Source of the DNA: Candidatus Gastranaerophilales bacterium
GTDB lineage: Bacteria; Cyanobacteriota; Vampirovibrionia; Gastranaerophilales; Gastranaerophilaceae
DNA: 64,000 bases
Assembly: GCA_944323655.1 (NCBI GenBank)
Contig: CALUTL010000002.1
Coordinates: 1-64,000, forward strand
Direction: 5' to 3'
Below, piece by piece: positions 19,901 through 28,251 of this stretch (positions within the stretch are counted from its first letter, which is position 1; every line of letters begins with the position of its first letter). The position numbers and the translations under genes were made by a program. The notes below the pieces were generated by a model. The model saw nothing but the letters and a program-made list of their open reading frames with translations. It did not search any database and was not told the DNA's origin.

Positions 19901-20421
19901 GTAAGCTTGTAGTTCATTTTTGTCATTTCGGTAATAATATTGACTGCTGCCGTAATCGCACCGTCAACACTGCTGTTGAAGGTGTATGCTTTATCAAATC
20001 TCAGAATATAAGTATTATTTAGTATTTGCCTGCGGATTCCGGAGGCTTTTGCAATATCAAAAATAATTTTATCAAGTTTTATTTTGAACTTGTTTAAAAG
20101 CTGCACAGAGCCCAAAAGATTTCTCAACTCATTGACATTTGGGAAATCAATTGTCATCAGAGCAAAATTATCTGTGTTTGCTTCGTTAAGAATTACACTC
20201 TGCTCAAGTGAAAATCCGCATTTTTTGCACTTCTTATCTACGGTTTGGTTTACTTTTCCGCATTTGTTGCATTTTGTTATAATGACGTAACCGCATTTTT
20301 TACAGGTATTTGTTTTATTAATGGTTTTGCAAATAGGGCATACAACTTTTAATACCTTTTTACAATTAGGGCATACCGTTGTTTTTTCATCTATTTCTAA
20401 ACCGCATTTTGGACATTCCAT
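16906..20421 (-). CDS. zinc-ribbon / cyclase-like / AAA-like / TPR-like protein
   Basis: This 1171-residue protein starts with six CxxC pairs (C3/6, 17/20, 28/31, 40/43, 51/54, 65/68), enough for three zinc ribbons. Residues about 88-250 resemble a class III nucleotidyl cyclase fold (ALMTIDFPNVNELRNLLG), but the second metal-ligand position is not conserved. An NTPase-like module follows: its P-loop position reads AIKTPPLYVPYS without GK[ST], yet a Walker-B-like LIFIENFDKID is present. The C-terminal 450 residues look like helical TPR-type repeats. This layout matches adenylate-cyclase/AAA/TPR signalling proteins with inactivated centres. The ATG follows TATAAT by six bases. It is coupled to glgA by overlap, so a role in glycogen control is plausible but inferred. 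Confidence 0.7.
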   Translation of the reverse strand: MECPKCGLEIDEKTTVCPNCKKVLKVVCPICKTINKTNTCKKCGYVIITKCNKCGKVNQTVDKKCKKCGFSLEQSVILNEANTDNFALMTIDFPNVNELRNLLGSVQLLNKFKIKLDKIIFDIAKASGIRRQILNNTYILRFDKAYTFNSSVDGAITAAVNIITEMTKMNYKLTNKKNATVRCNMFILKRSIDDNPYDIKSGFNISMVKQSEDAKQRALNTSQVIVDNYVKEALDAKYSASPLNSVMIKDQMVMFHEVDINSQIKINYEDLEDKPEEELEVPNFVQNMLVEQDKLDGEALSKLESPTDPDAIYDIETIHFNDIQCRFIRTENIDVFYHMVNRMSEYPYGICAIKTPPLYVPYSLKIISTIEELNIYKNIISITCYDEMKYSPYSFFRELVSAIFEFTVSQKLFSSNDFSMFKSIDPDGLIKDLVTLQERGIDETNRRHLSFYDIFFTLMNAIPETLIFIENFDKIDSSSYEVMKFLFEEFDKLKVSYLISYDKDFSLHKDNYFLLARPYYTEITLKPTSFERMIEENKEYYRKIMDSFYFHRIAKYSFGSILFLDIAIQYLIESGVYEANEDCIELVNPKTIIIPSSLKKLMKRRLNLLEDDPDAIRFLATCVLMGTRIDQDTIKSLKYDNIDNIIESLSDMGYIYFWNNCMYFPNYNLLRESILSVLNKELLQDIAKDLFEKVFVDNMPSPTKAYLYGLLEDYKSEFFEWENLAKISLSLGDYNAYTNCAEKIIELLDKNTDEEKQEEIDKYKLDLSENIANNLLTYNPEKSASIAESTLNQLETAGENEKVIELCNKMIQGYLKDGKYNHALELTHKILSRLPNSSIDPSAPDFNKYFFFISLIHIEILFNIGAFDDCIDIGYKVLSFVNQSTLEALRPEYIEKDEFEAIIIDAVGFVALSSALQMKGIVKEFLNIVKTDLPQIPPSYDIFPAVEEFLKGNRSVYSPVMVSEKDRFSGILFHIMEAFNKYKNDSNGFAEEIYTAKRIARFNRVHQLELFCDLMIGKAYYDMESYDKASLIIYKIIKATGDNGMSDMTYVAWLLMSEMSIKQGRYTVAYGIINNSLIQLEKAEGSNEYLLMLFKYQMFKVMMYKCKAEQAQICLVQCIYLSKKYNIQIEFDTDASHYIPLVDPDEESEYQQAQVTVGAVKRNNDDDESEE

Positions 20422-20427
20422 AAGAAA

Positions 20428-20433
20428 ATTATA
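20428..20433 (-). promoter_or_regulatory. -10 of the zinc-ribbon protein gene, leaderless geometry
   Basis: Minus-strand TATAAT ends six bases before the ATG at 20421, and no ribosome binding site is present. It should drive the zinc-ribbon gene and glgA together. Confidence 0.65.
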
Positions 20434-20462
20434 CCATAATCATTAATTTCAGGACAATGTTT

Positions 20463-21632
20463 TTAATTATACCTGATACCAGCATCTTTCATTCTTTGAA
20501 TACATTTTTTAAGAGTGTCAACATCTTTTGTAAGAGCAACTCTAAAGTATCCTTCACCGCATTTTCCGTATCCGTTTCCGGGCGGAACAACGATATTTGC
20601 TTTTTCAAGCATTTCAGTTACAAATTCTTCGCTTGTCATGCCTTTCGGTACAGGAAGCCACAGGTAGAATGTAGCTTTTGAAGGTTTGATATTCCAACCG
20701 AGTTCTCTAAAGCCGTTTTCTGCAACGTCACGGCGTTCTTGATACATTTTGTTTAAATTATCAATCAAATTTTGATCGACTGTGAAAGCTTTTGTTGCAG
20801 CATCTTGAATTGCTTTAAAGGTTCCGCTGTCGATGTTGTTTTTGATTGTGCCAAGAGCCTTAATTGCCTGTGCGTTTCCGCAGACAAATCCGACTCTCCA
20901 GCCAGTCATATTATAAGATTTTGAATGTGAATAAAATTCAATTGCAACATCTTTTCCGCCTTCAACTTGAAGAACTGATGGTGCTTTGTATCCGTCGTAT
21001 GTCATTTCGGAGTATGCCATATCAGAACAAAGCAGAATATCATATTTTTTACAGAAATCTACCGCTTTTTTGTAAAATTCAAGATCAGCAACAGCTCCTG
21101 TCGGGTTGTTCGGGTAATTTAAAAACATTAATTTTGATTTTTTAGCAACGTCTTCGGGAATTTTGTCAAAGTCAGGAAGATATCCGTTTTCTTCTAAAAG
21201 CGGCATTTCATAAGGAGTTCCGCCTGCAAAAATTGTTGCGTTATGATAAACCGGATACCCAGGATCAGGAACAAGTGTATAATCGCCTTTATCTACAAAT
21301 GCAAAAAATACGTGCGCAATTGCTTCTTTTGAACCGATATTTGCAAGCATTTCGGTATCTGGATTCAAGTCTACATCAAATCTTCTTTTCATCCAGTCGC
21401 AAGCGCTTTTGCGAAATTTTTCAGTTCCGTTATAAGGAGGGTAGTCATGATTTTTCGGGTTGTCGATTGCCTTGTGCATTTCTTCAACAACAGGTGCAAG
21501 GGTCGGTGTATCAGGATCGCCTATCCCTAAACTTATTACATCGCATCCTTTAGCTTTTGCTTCGGCAATTTTTCTGTCTATTTCGGCAAATAAATACGGT
21601 GGAATTTTTTCCAAACGTTCTGAAATTTTCAT
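20463..21632 (-). CDS. dapL: LL-diaminopimelate aminotransferase
   Basis: DapL makes LL-diaminopimelate directly from tetrahydrodipicolinate and glutamate, feeding lysine and peptidoglycan synthesis. This route is used by Cyanobacteria and their relatives, plants and a few other groups. The fold type I aminotransferase features are clear: ISLGIGDPDTPT near residue 38, the pyridoxal-phosphate lysine in SHSKSYNMTGWRVGF and FLNYPNNPTGAV. I place the start at the ATG at 21632 because GAGAGGAG lies five bases before it; the upstream TTG is part of that ribosome site. The length is then 389. It stands alone, divergent from ruvB. Confidence 0.92.
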   Translation of the reverse strand: MKISERLEKIPPYLFAEIDRKIAEAKAKGCDVISLGIGDPDTPTLAPVVEEMHKAIDNPKNHDYPPYNGTEKFRKSACDWMKRRFDVDLNPDTEMLANIGSKEAIAHVFFAFVDKGDYTLVPDPGYPVYHNATIFAGGTPYEMPLLEENGYLPDFDKIPEDVAKKSKLMFLNYPNNPTGAVADLEFYKKAVDFCKKYDILLCSDMAYSEMTYDGYKAPSVLQVEGGKDVAIEFYSHSKSYNMTGWRVGFVCGNAQAIKALGTIKNNIDSGTFKAIQDAATKAFTVDQNLIDNLNKMYQERRDVAENGFRELGWNIKPSKATFYLWLPVPKGMTSEEFVTEMLEKANIVVPPGNGYGKCGEGYFRVALTKDVDTLKKCIQRMKDAGIRYN

Positions 21633-21736
21633 AACTTCTCCTCTCAAAGATTTTACAATATTCCTGATTTTATGGTATCATAAAATTAACGAAATGAACA
21701 AATAATTAAGTTTTTTTATAAACTGCGGGCAGGGAA

Positions 21737-22816
21737 ATGAGTATAATTTCGGATAATAATGATTTTAAATCAGCGAAAAGCTTGCATAGCGGGCATAAAA
21801 ACCCGGTAATAAAGCCTGAAACCTTAGAGGCAGATAAAAACTTTGAAAATTCAATTCGTCCGAAATCCTTTGATGCTTATATAGGGCAGACTGCGCTTAA
21901 GGAAACTTTAAAAATTACAATTGAAGCGGCAAAAAAAAGAGAGCAGCCGCTTGATCATCTTTTGTTTTACGGGCCTCCTGGGCTTGGAAAGACTACACTG
22001 GCAGGGGTAATCGCAGAACAAATGGGAGTTGATATCAGAATAACTTCTGCACCTGCTTTAGAAAGACCCAGAGACATAATCGGAATTTTGATGTCCCTTA
22101 AAGGCGGAGAAATTTTGTTTATTGATGAAATTCACAGATTAAACAAAATTGCAGAAGAAATTCTCTATCCTGCAATGGAGGATTTTTTCCTTGATATGAC
22201 GACAGGAAAAAGCCAGACAGTTAAAACTTTAAGAGTTCCGCTTCCGAAGTTTACGCTAATTGGTGCCACAACAAAAGCCGGCGAACTTTCAGGGCCGTTG
22301 AGGGATAGATTTGGAATTATTCACAGGCTTGAATTTTATACGGAGGATGAGCTTGCACAAGTGATTAAGCGTACGGCGGGAATTTTGAATATTGAAATTA
22401 CTGAAGAAGGTGCGCATGCCATTGCAAGACGTTCAAGAGGAACCCCAAGAATTGCAAACAGGCTTATAAAAAGAGTAAGCGATTTTGCACTTGTCAAGCA
22501 CGACGGCAAGATTACGGAGGGTGTCGCAAACGAATCTTTGGATATCCTAAAAATAGATACCTTCGGGCTTGATACGACAGACAGAAGTTTGTTGAGATTG
22601 ATTATCGAAAAATATGACGGCGGACCTGTCGGGGTTGAGACGATTGCCGCTGCAATAGGAGAGGATGTCAGAACTATTGAAGATGTTTGTGAACCTTATC
22701 TTCTTCAAGCAGGACTTTTGCAAAGAACTCCAAGAGGCAGAAAAGTTTCGCCTGCCGCATACAGGCACCTTGGAATTGTTGATAGAGATATTAATGATCA
22801 AAAAAGTTTGTTTTAA
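21737..22816 (+). CDS. ruvB: Holliday junction branch-migration helicase RuvB
   Basis: RuvB is the AAA+ motor of Holliday junction migration with RuvA. Walker [10 protein letters not shown] lies at residues 79-87, followed by Walker B LFIDEIHR, sensor 1 LIGATTKAG and the arginine finger GPLRDRFG. The C-terminal winged-helix domain ends with RTPRGRKVS. About 40 extra residues precede the usual [11 protein letters not shown] start of the ATPase domain. CAGGGAA directly before the ATG is a close-set ribosome site. ruvA and ruvC are not in the window. Confidence 0.95.
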   Translation: MSIISDNNDFKSAKSLHSGHKNPVIKPETLEADKNFENSIRPKSFDAYIGQTALKETLKITIEAAKKREQPLDHLLFYGPPGLGKTTLAGVIAEQMGVDIRITSAPALERPRDIIGILMSLKGGEILFIDEIHRLNKIAEEILYPAMEDFFLDMTTGKSQTVKTLRVPLPKFTLIGATTKAGELSGPLRDRFGIIHRLEFYTEDELAQVIKRTAGILNIEITEEGAHAIARRSRGTPRIANRLIKRVSDFALVKHDGKITEGVANESLDILKIDTFGLDTTDRSLLRLIIEKYDGGPVGVETIAAAIGEDVRTIEDVCEPYLLQAGLLQRTPRGRKVSPAAYRHLGIVDRDINDQKSLF

Positions 22817-22837
22817 ATCAAATAAAAGGGATATTTT

Positions 22838-23938
22838 ATGAAAAAAATATTAGTTTTAATTTTTGCATTTATATGCTTTATACTTCCTGCATTTGCTGAT
22901 GAAAATGCGGTTTTGCCTTCTGAAACTGGTGTGGTTTTATCTGTTGAAAATTTTTATTCCGATAATAATTCCGAACAGCAAGGAACTCAACAGATTGCAA
23001 AGGTTAAAATTCTATCGGGTGAATATAAAGGTGAAGAAAGAGAAATTTTAAATATTTTAACTGAAAACCCTGCCTATGATATTCCTCTTAAAAAAGGTGA
23101 CAGGGTAGTTTTACATTTAGAAGAAGATCCGACAGGCGGTATGAACTTTTTTGTCGCAGATTTGAAAAGAGATTCTGCTATAATTGCTTTTGCCTTGTTA
23201 TTTGCTGCAATTCTTGTCGGTATCGGAAGGAAAAAAGGTGTTTTCAGCCTTGTGTCAATAGTTGCGACGGTCGGATTGCTTTTATTTATTATGGTGCCGA
23301 TGATTTTGAGCGGATTTTGTCCGATTTTAGCTGCAATTATTGTCGGTGCTTTGAGTACGTTAATTACAATTTATCTTGTCGGTGGGTTTAATTCTAAAAG
23401 TACTTCCGCAATTTTAGGAACTATGTCGAGTCTGATTTTTGCGGGCGGACTTTCTCTTTTGGCTATTTATACCGCTCGTTTGACAGGGTTTGCAGGTGAA
23501 GAAACGGTATTTTTATACGGCGCAAGACCGGATTTAAGTTTTACGGGAATTTTGTCTGCTTCTATGATTATTGCGGCACTCGGCGCATTGATGGATACTT
23601 CGGTTTCGATTGCCAGCACGATTAACGAAATCCATGAAACGGATGATACTTTAGGGGTTGTTCAGCTTTTTAAGTCCGGAATGAATGTCGGTCGGGATAT
23701 AATCGGTACAATGTCAAATACGCTTATTCTTGTTTATATGGGAAGTGCGCTTCCGCTTGTGCTTTTGGGCAGTAATATTGATCTTCAAAAATTCTTTAAC
23801 CTAAATCAGGTTTCAACAGAAATTTTGTCGGCTTTAATCGGAAGTATTGCAATTCTTGCGTGTGTGCCTATTACAGCTATTATCGCAGCTTATCTTATTA
23901 AGAAGAAAAAATCTCAAAATGTTGAGTTTAAGTTTTAG
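22838..23938 (+). CDS. YibE/F-like membrane protein
   Basis: The first 20 residues (ILVLIFAFICFILPAFA) are a signal peptide or first membrane segment. An extracytoplasmic domain to about 105 follows, and then roughly seven or eight membrane helices. The segment ALGALMDTSVSIASTINEI is the conserved core of YibE/F-like proteins. Function of the family is not established; a transport role is usually assumed. AAAGGGA lies seven bases before the ATG. It follows ruvB by 21 bases and precedes ribF, which however has its own leaderless-type promoter inside the end of this gene. Confidence 0.82.
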   Translation: MKKILVLIFAFICFILPAFADENAVLPSETGVVLSVENFYSDNNSEQQGTQQIAKVKILSGEYKGEEREILNILTENPAYDIPLKKGDRVVLHLEEDPTGGMNFFVADLKRDSAIIAFALLFAAILVGIGRKKGVFSLVSIVATVGLLLFIMVPMILSGFCPILAAIIVGALSTLITIYLVGGFNSKSTSAILGTMSSLIFAGGLSLLAIYTARLTGFAGEETVFLYGARPDLSFTGILSASMIIAALGALMDTSVSIASTINEIHETDDTLGVVQLFKSGMNVGRDIIGTMSNTLILVYMGSALPLVLLGSNIDLQKFFNLNQVSTEILSALIGSIAILACVPITAIIAAYLIKKKKSQNVEFKF

Positions 23939-23946
23939 ATTTGTAA

Positions 23947-23952
23947 TATAAT
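23947..23952 (+). promoter_or_regulatory. -10 of ribF, leaderless geometry
   Basis: TATAAT ends six bases before the ATG at 23959. A weak TTGAGT lies at 23922-23927, 19 bases upstream and inside the end of the YibE/F-like gene. No ribosome site is visible. Confidence 0.65.
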
Positions 23953-23958
23953 TCAGTT

Positions 23959-24858
23959 ATGCAGATAATTAAAGAATTAAAAAAAATACCTGATTTGTCA
24001 CTTGCGCTGGGATTTTTTGACGGCGTGCATAAAGGGCATCAGGCTGTTATTAAAAATGCCGTTGATTTTGCAAAAAATAACGGCCTAAAGTCTGCTGTTG
24101 TTACTTTTTCCAATCATCCGCACTGTTATTTTTATGATGTTCCGCCAAAATATATTTTGACTTCTGTTGAGCGTGCTAAGCATATTGCCGTTTTGGGAAT
24201 TGATTATTTGATAGAGCTTGATTTTGAAAGTATTTCAGGGCTTACGGCTGAGGATTATCTTAAAGATGTTCTTGTCAAAAACTTTATGCCCCAAGCAATT
24301 ACGACAGGTTGGAATCATAATTTCGGTTATAAAAAGTCAGGTAATGTGAAGTTTTTGGCTGATAATTCCAAAAAATTTAACTATGAATATTTTGAAATTC
24401 CGCCGCAGAAAGACGGAAATGTTACAATAAGCAGCACGGTTATCAGAAACTATCTTTCAAAAGGTGAAATTCAAAAAGCTAATTCGATGCTCGGGTTTAA
24501 TTTTTCAATAGGCGGAAAAGTTGTAAAGGGTAAACAATTAGGCAGAACAATCGGATTTCCGACAGCAAACCTTATTTATCCGAAAGAGCTTATTGAATTA
24601 CCTTTCGGTGCTTATGCGGTAGAGGTTAAAATTGAAGGACAATTGTTTAAAGGCGTTACTAATTTCGGAATCCGTCCGACCGTTTCTGATACAAAGCTTG
24701 CAACTCTTGAAACTTTTATAATTGATTTTAATCAAGATATTTACGAAAAAACGATTGAGGTTGAATTTTTAAAGATGATTAGACCTGAAAAAAAATTCCC
24801 TTCGCTTGATGCTTTGAAAAATCAGATTGCTGCTGATGTAAAGTTTTCCGTTGAATAA
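23959..24858 (+). CDS. ribF: bifunctional riboflavin kinase / FAD synthetase
   Basis: RibF phosphorylates riboflavin to FMN and adenylates FMN to FAD. The N-terminal adenylyltransferase domain shows LGFFDGVHKGHQ (residues 17-28) and the ISSTVIRNYL segment. The C-terminal kinase domain shows GRTIGFPTANL. The 299 residues are typical. The ATG is preceded by TATAAT at the six-base distance. The gene converges on a cysteine hydrolase gene eight bases away. ribD is encoded about 9 kb downstream, not clustered. Confidence 0.94.
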   Translation: MQIIKELKKIPDLSLALGFFDGVHKGHQAVIKNAVDFAKNNGLKSAVVTFSNHPHCYFYDVPPKYILTSVERAKHIAVLGIDYLIELDFESISGLTAEDYLKDVLVKNFMPQAITTGWNHNFGYKKSGNVKFLADNSKKFNYEYFEIPPQKDGNVTISSTVIRNYLSKGEIQKANSMLGFNFSIGGKVVKGKQLGRTIGFPTANLIYPKELIELPFGAYAVEVKIEGQLFKGVTNFGIRPTVSDTKLATLETFIIDFNQDIYEKTIEVEFLKMIRPEKKFPSLDALKNQIAADVKFSVE

Positions 24859-24865
24859 ATTATTT

Positions 24866-25411
24866 TTATTTGATAAGTGCTTGAATTTCTTTAAAATGCG
24901 GATTTTTGGCAGTCTTTAACCATTCAAACAGTACGATTTCCACACAGGTAACTTTTGCACCGTTTGTTTCCATTAATTCTATACCTTGTTTAAACTCATA
25001 TTTGTTACGGCTTGCACAGGCATCTTTGACTACATATACTTCAAAGCCTTCTCTTAAAAGTGCTGCTGCCGTCTGATGAACACAAATATGCGTTTCAATT
25101 CCGCAGATTACAATTTGGGTTTTGCCGTAAGATTTTATCTTATCCAAAACCCCGTCTTCTGCAAGCGCATTAAATGATGTTTTTTCAAAAACAGCAGTAT
25201 CTTCAGGTAATTCTGATGATATTTCTTGAACTGTTGCTCCAAGACCTTTGGGGTATTGCTCCGTTACTATAACCGGAATTTCAAGAAGTCGTGCGGATTT
25301 TGCAAGATTTGAAACTCGTTTTACAATTATATTTTTGTCAAGTGCATTTACAAGTTTTTCTTGCACATCAATTATTAACAAAAGCGAATTCTCTGGGGTT
25401 AGAACGTTCAT
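24866..25411 (-). CDS. isochorismatase-family cysteine hydrolase
   Basis: This small alpha/beta hydrolase of the isochorismatase superfamily carries the catalytic triad D15 (LLIIDVQEKL), K77 (FEKTSFNA) and C110, with the cis-peptide region GIETHICV before the cysteine. The 181 residues are closest in shape to YcaC-like members whose substrates are mostly unknown. AAGGAGGAA before the ATG is a near-perfect ribosome site. It is the last gene of the minus-strand run behind the receiver-like gene. The catalytic class is firm, the substrate unknown. Confidence 0.88.
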   Translation of the reverse strand: MNVLTPENSLLLIIDVQEKLVNALDKNIIVKRVSNLAKSARLLEIPVIVTEQYPKGLGATVQEISSELPEDTAVFEKTSFNALAEDGVLDKIKSYGKTQIVICGIETHICVHQTAAALLREGFEVYVVKDACASRNKYEFKQGIELMETNGAKVTCVEIVLFEWLKTAKNPHFKEIQALIK

Positions 25412-25421
25412 AAATTCCTCC

Positions 25422-26660
25422 TTACGGCTCTATACAACTTTTATACTCCTCAATAAACGAACAAATTATATCAGAAAGTAATTTTTCCGTTAAATCTTTA
25501 AGCGGAACAAGAATCTCTCTGTTTTCGGGACTGTCAAGCCCGCTGTGGGTTATATAAATAACAATCTTGCCAAGTCCTGCATATACCAGTGTTAAACGGC
25601 TTGTTTGATGAAGACTTTTTAAATGGAATATACACTGCATTTCATCTGTGGATTGTTCTATTTTAGTATCTGGAAGCTCGTCCTCAAAAACTCTCTGTAA
25701 TCTGAAAAATACAGGGGTTATAACATTTGTAAGCTTTTTATTAAATTTTTGCTGAAACAGTTTGAAATCTTTTTTTATCGGTTCAACCTCTATAACAGGA
25801 AGTGTATTATTTTGTTCGGTATCTTGTTTGTCCGTAAAAATACAGTAATCGTCAGTCCCAAGCATTGCATCACTTAATGCTGCTGCCGCTTGTTGTTCTA
25901 TATATCGAAAATCTCTTGAAGTTATCTGTGTAATTCCGGCTTTTATTCTGAATTTATCCTCTAATTTATTTTTAATTTTTTCAAAAACCGAAATGCCGCC
26001 GTTCTCGTCAGAATTTGGTAAAAGGATGTAAAACTTTGAAGATTTAACCTCTATGACTAAATCACTTACACGAACGGAGGTCTTTACGGCATTCTGCATT
26101 AAATCCAGAGAAAACCTTGCTCTGTCAAGTTCATCGTAGGTTACAATCATAAATATACCTTCGGTTAACCTTGAAAGCTCTTGCGACATAACTTCATTAG
26201 CACACCTTTCAGTATAAAATCCGCTGGAAGTTGAAATTACATCCAATTCTTTAAGCAAATTTGTGTTTCTGGCGGCGATTTTGCGTGCTGAAATCAGTTT
26301 TAGTGCATTTACTATTTTTATTAAAATATCCGCTTGAGTTGACTGAGGCAGAAGGTAATCATCAATTCCTAAGTCGTACATTTTAGCAATGAATTCAGGT
26401 TTCGCAGTTTCTGAAAACATTATTAAATAAGCATCCCCAAAAAAATCTTTGCAAAAGCTAATTTCCTCTGTTATAGAAGCTTCATTTCCTGACAAATCAA
26501 GAATTACGATATCAGGTGTAAGCTTTATATCCGAAGTTTGAATTTTCTCTGCATCCGCAATTTCAATATCGTCAGCATTTCTCAGTAACAGCAGTTTTTT
26601 TGAGAGAAAATCTTTTAACTTTTTGTTTTCACTAATTAACAGTATGCTTTTGTTTTTCAT
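25422..26660 (-). CDS. receiver-like regulator with degenerate GGDEF-like domain
   Basis: Residues 1-125 have the alternating pattern of a response-regulator receiver, with PDIVILDLSG holding the expected phospho-acceptor aspartate near residue 54. Residues about 150-275 look like a GGDEF-type fold (FMIVTYDELDRAR, SDLVIEVKSSKFYILLP, IKAGITQI), but the GG[DE]EF signature is absent, so cyclase activity is unlikely. The last 110 residues are an unassigned domain. It lies five bases after ftsX on the same strand with no convincing ribosome site, implying coupling. A regulator tied to cell division is a possible reading of the context. Confidence 0.68.
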   Translation of the reverse strand: MKNKSILLISENKKLKDFLSKKLLLLRNADDIEIADAEKIQTSDIKLTPDIVILDLSGNEASITEEISFCKDFFGDAYLIMFSETAKPEFIAKMYDLGIDDYLLPQSTQADILIKIVNALKLISARKIAARNTNLLKELDVISTSSGFYTERCANEVMSQELSRLTEGIFMIVTYDELDRARFSLDLMQNAVKTSVRVSDLVIEVKSSKFYILLPNSDENGGISVFEKIKNKLEDKFRIKAGITQITSRDFRYIEQQAAAALSDAMLGTDDYCIFTDKQDTEQNNTLPVIEVEPIKKDFKLFQQKFNKKLTNVITPVFFRLQRVFEDELPDTKIEQSTDEMQCIFHLKSLHQTSRLTLVYAGLGKIVIYITHSGLDSPENREILVPLKDLTEKLLSDIICSFIEEYKSCIEP

Positions 26661-26665
26661 AAATT

Positions 26666-27574
26666 CTACACTTGCAGATGTTTTTTAATGCAAAGGAAGC
26701 TTCCGCCTGCTCCGAACAAGGTGCCCATTGCAAACATTATTATAATTACTACATTTTGCGCATACAGCGGCGACGGCACCATAAAAAACTGGTGCATGTT
26801 AACTAAGCCGTTCTGCACAAAATTCAGCGGAATAAGAGCAATTAATGCGCCAGAAAAACCGTAAAATGCCCCCTGCATTATCAGCGGGAATCTTATATAC
26901 CAGTTGCTGACTCCCATTAGACGCATAATTTCTATTTCATCTTTTCTGGATTGTATTACAAGTTGAATTGTGTTGTTTATAATTGTTATTGTCAAAATCG
27001 CCATAATTATTACGACAAAAACAGTTATTGTATTAACAACATGGTTTAATGTCTGAATCCGCTTGGCAAGTTCCTGTGCATAACTCATATCCTCGACTGA
27101 AGAAAGTTCTTTTATCTTATTGAATACGGGTTCAATGTTTTCGGGTTTGTCAACTTTTACATGAAGCGTGTCCGGAAGCGGATTGGCGACATCAGGCAGA
27201 CTCATTTCTCTTTTTAAGTTCGCCCAAGATACGTCTTTGGGAATAATTTTTACACCTTCAACATACTCAAACTCTTTAATTCTGTTTTTTACGGTATTCG
27301 GATCAGAGCCGGATTTTAAATAAACCGAAATCTCAAGTACATTTCCCAGTTCGTGGGCAAATGATGAAATAGATAATGCTGATCTGAAAAAAGCACCGAA
27401 TATCGTAAGAATTGCTGCCATTGTCGTTATTATAACAAGATTAACAATGCCGGTTCTTCTTACGTCATTCAATGTCTCCATTGAAAGCCGGTATAAAATC
27501 CTTAATTCGCACAACCAATCTTTTGGAATATGTTTTTTTACTTTCTTTTTTATTTTAAGTTTTTGATCATTCAT
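26666..27574 (-). CDS. ftsX: cell division protein FtsX
   Basis: FtsX is the membrane partner of FtsE that activates peptidoglycan hydrolases at the septum. The layout is canonical: a charged cytoplasmic N-terminus, one membrane helix near residues 45-70, an extracytoplasmic domain (LEISVYLKSGSDPNTV) and three C-terminal helices around the conserved IEIMRLMGVSNWYIR. I choose the ATG at 27574, which overlaps the ftsE stop by eight bases and has AGG just upstream; the longer frame would run deeper into ftsE. Length is then 302. Confidence 0.92.
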   Translation of the reverse strand: MNDQKLKIKKKVKKHIPKDWLCELRILYRLSMETLNDVRRTGIVNLVIITTMAAILTIFGAFFRSALSISSFAHELGNVLEISVYLKSGSDPNTVKNRIKEFEYVEGVKIIPKDVSWANLKREMSLPDVANPLPDTLHVKVDKPENIEPVFNKIKELSSVEDMSYAQELAKRIQTLNHVVNTITVFVVIIMAILTITIINNTIQLVIQSRKDEIEIMRLMGVSNWYIRFPLIMQGAFYGFSGALIALIPLNFVQNGLVNMHQFFMVPSPLYAQNVVIIIMFAMGTLFGAGGSFLCIKKHLQV

Positions 27575-28244
27575 ATGTACCTGCTTGTATATCTCTGACG
27601 ATTTCACCTTTATCAAGGGTAATTACCCGTTTTCTGAAATAATCGACCATTGCGTTGTCGTGTGTTGATACGATTACGGTAATTCCTCTTTGGTTAATTT
27701 GGTCTAAAATTTGCATAATTTCTAATGAGTTTTTCGGATCAAGGTTTCCGGTGGGTTCATCAGCAATTAATAGCGGAGGCCCGTTTACTATTGCTCTTGC
27801 AATTCCGACTCTCTGCTGTTCTCCTCCAGAAAGTTCTGAAGGGGTAGCATGCATTTTTTCGTATAGCCCGACAATTTTTAATGCGCCTGTTACTCTTGCA
27901 TTAATTTCTCGTGAACTTATACCGAGAGTTCTTATTACGTAAGCCACGTTATCAAATACACTCTGGTTTTGAAGCAGCTTGTAATCCTGAAATACAATTC
28001 CCATACATCTTCTTAAGTTAGGAACTTTGTCGTTCGAAAGATTGGCGATATTTATTCCGCCGATAGTGACCGTTCCGCTTGTCGGGCGTTCTTCGTTATA
28101 AAGAAGCTTCATTAATGTAGATTTTCCGGCACCGGAGGCTCCGACTATAAATACAAACTCTCCTGACATAATATCAAGATTGATGTTCTTTAAGGCGTAA
28201 TTGTCGTTTTTATATTTTTTGGTAACTGCTCTGAATTGAATCAT
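27567..28244 (-). CDS. ftsE: cell division ATP-binding protein FtsE
   Basis: FtsE is the ATPase of the FtsEX complex. Walker A is GASGAGKSTL (near residues 35-44), the ABC signature is LSGGEQQRVGIARA and Walker B is LLIADEPTGNLD, followed by the switch histidine in VIVSTHD. The Q-loop segment GIVFQDYKLL is typical of FtsE. The 225 residues are standard. It follows the transketolase-like gene by seven bases and is coupled to ftsX by overlap. Confidence 0.95.
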   Translation of the reverse strand: MIQFRAVTKKYKNDNYALKNINLDIMSGEFVFIVGASGAGKSTLMKLLYNEERPTSGTVTIGGINIANLSNDKVPNLRRCMGIVFQDYKLLQNQSVFDNVAYVIRTLGISSREINARVTGALKIVGLYEKMHATPSELSGGEQQRVGIARAIVNGPPLLIADEPTGNLDPKNSLEIMQILDQINQRGITVIVSTHDNAMVDYFRKRVITLDKGEIVRDIQAGTYE

Positions 28245-28251
28245 TTATTAA

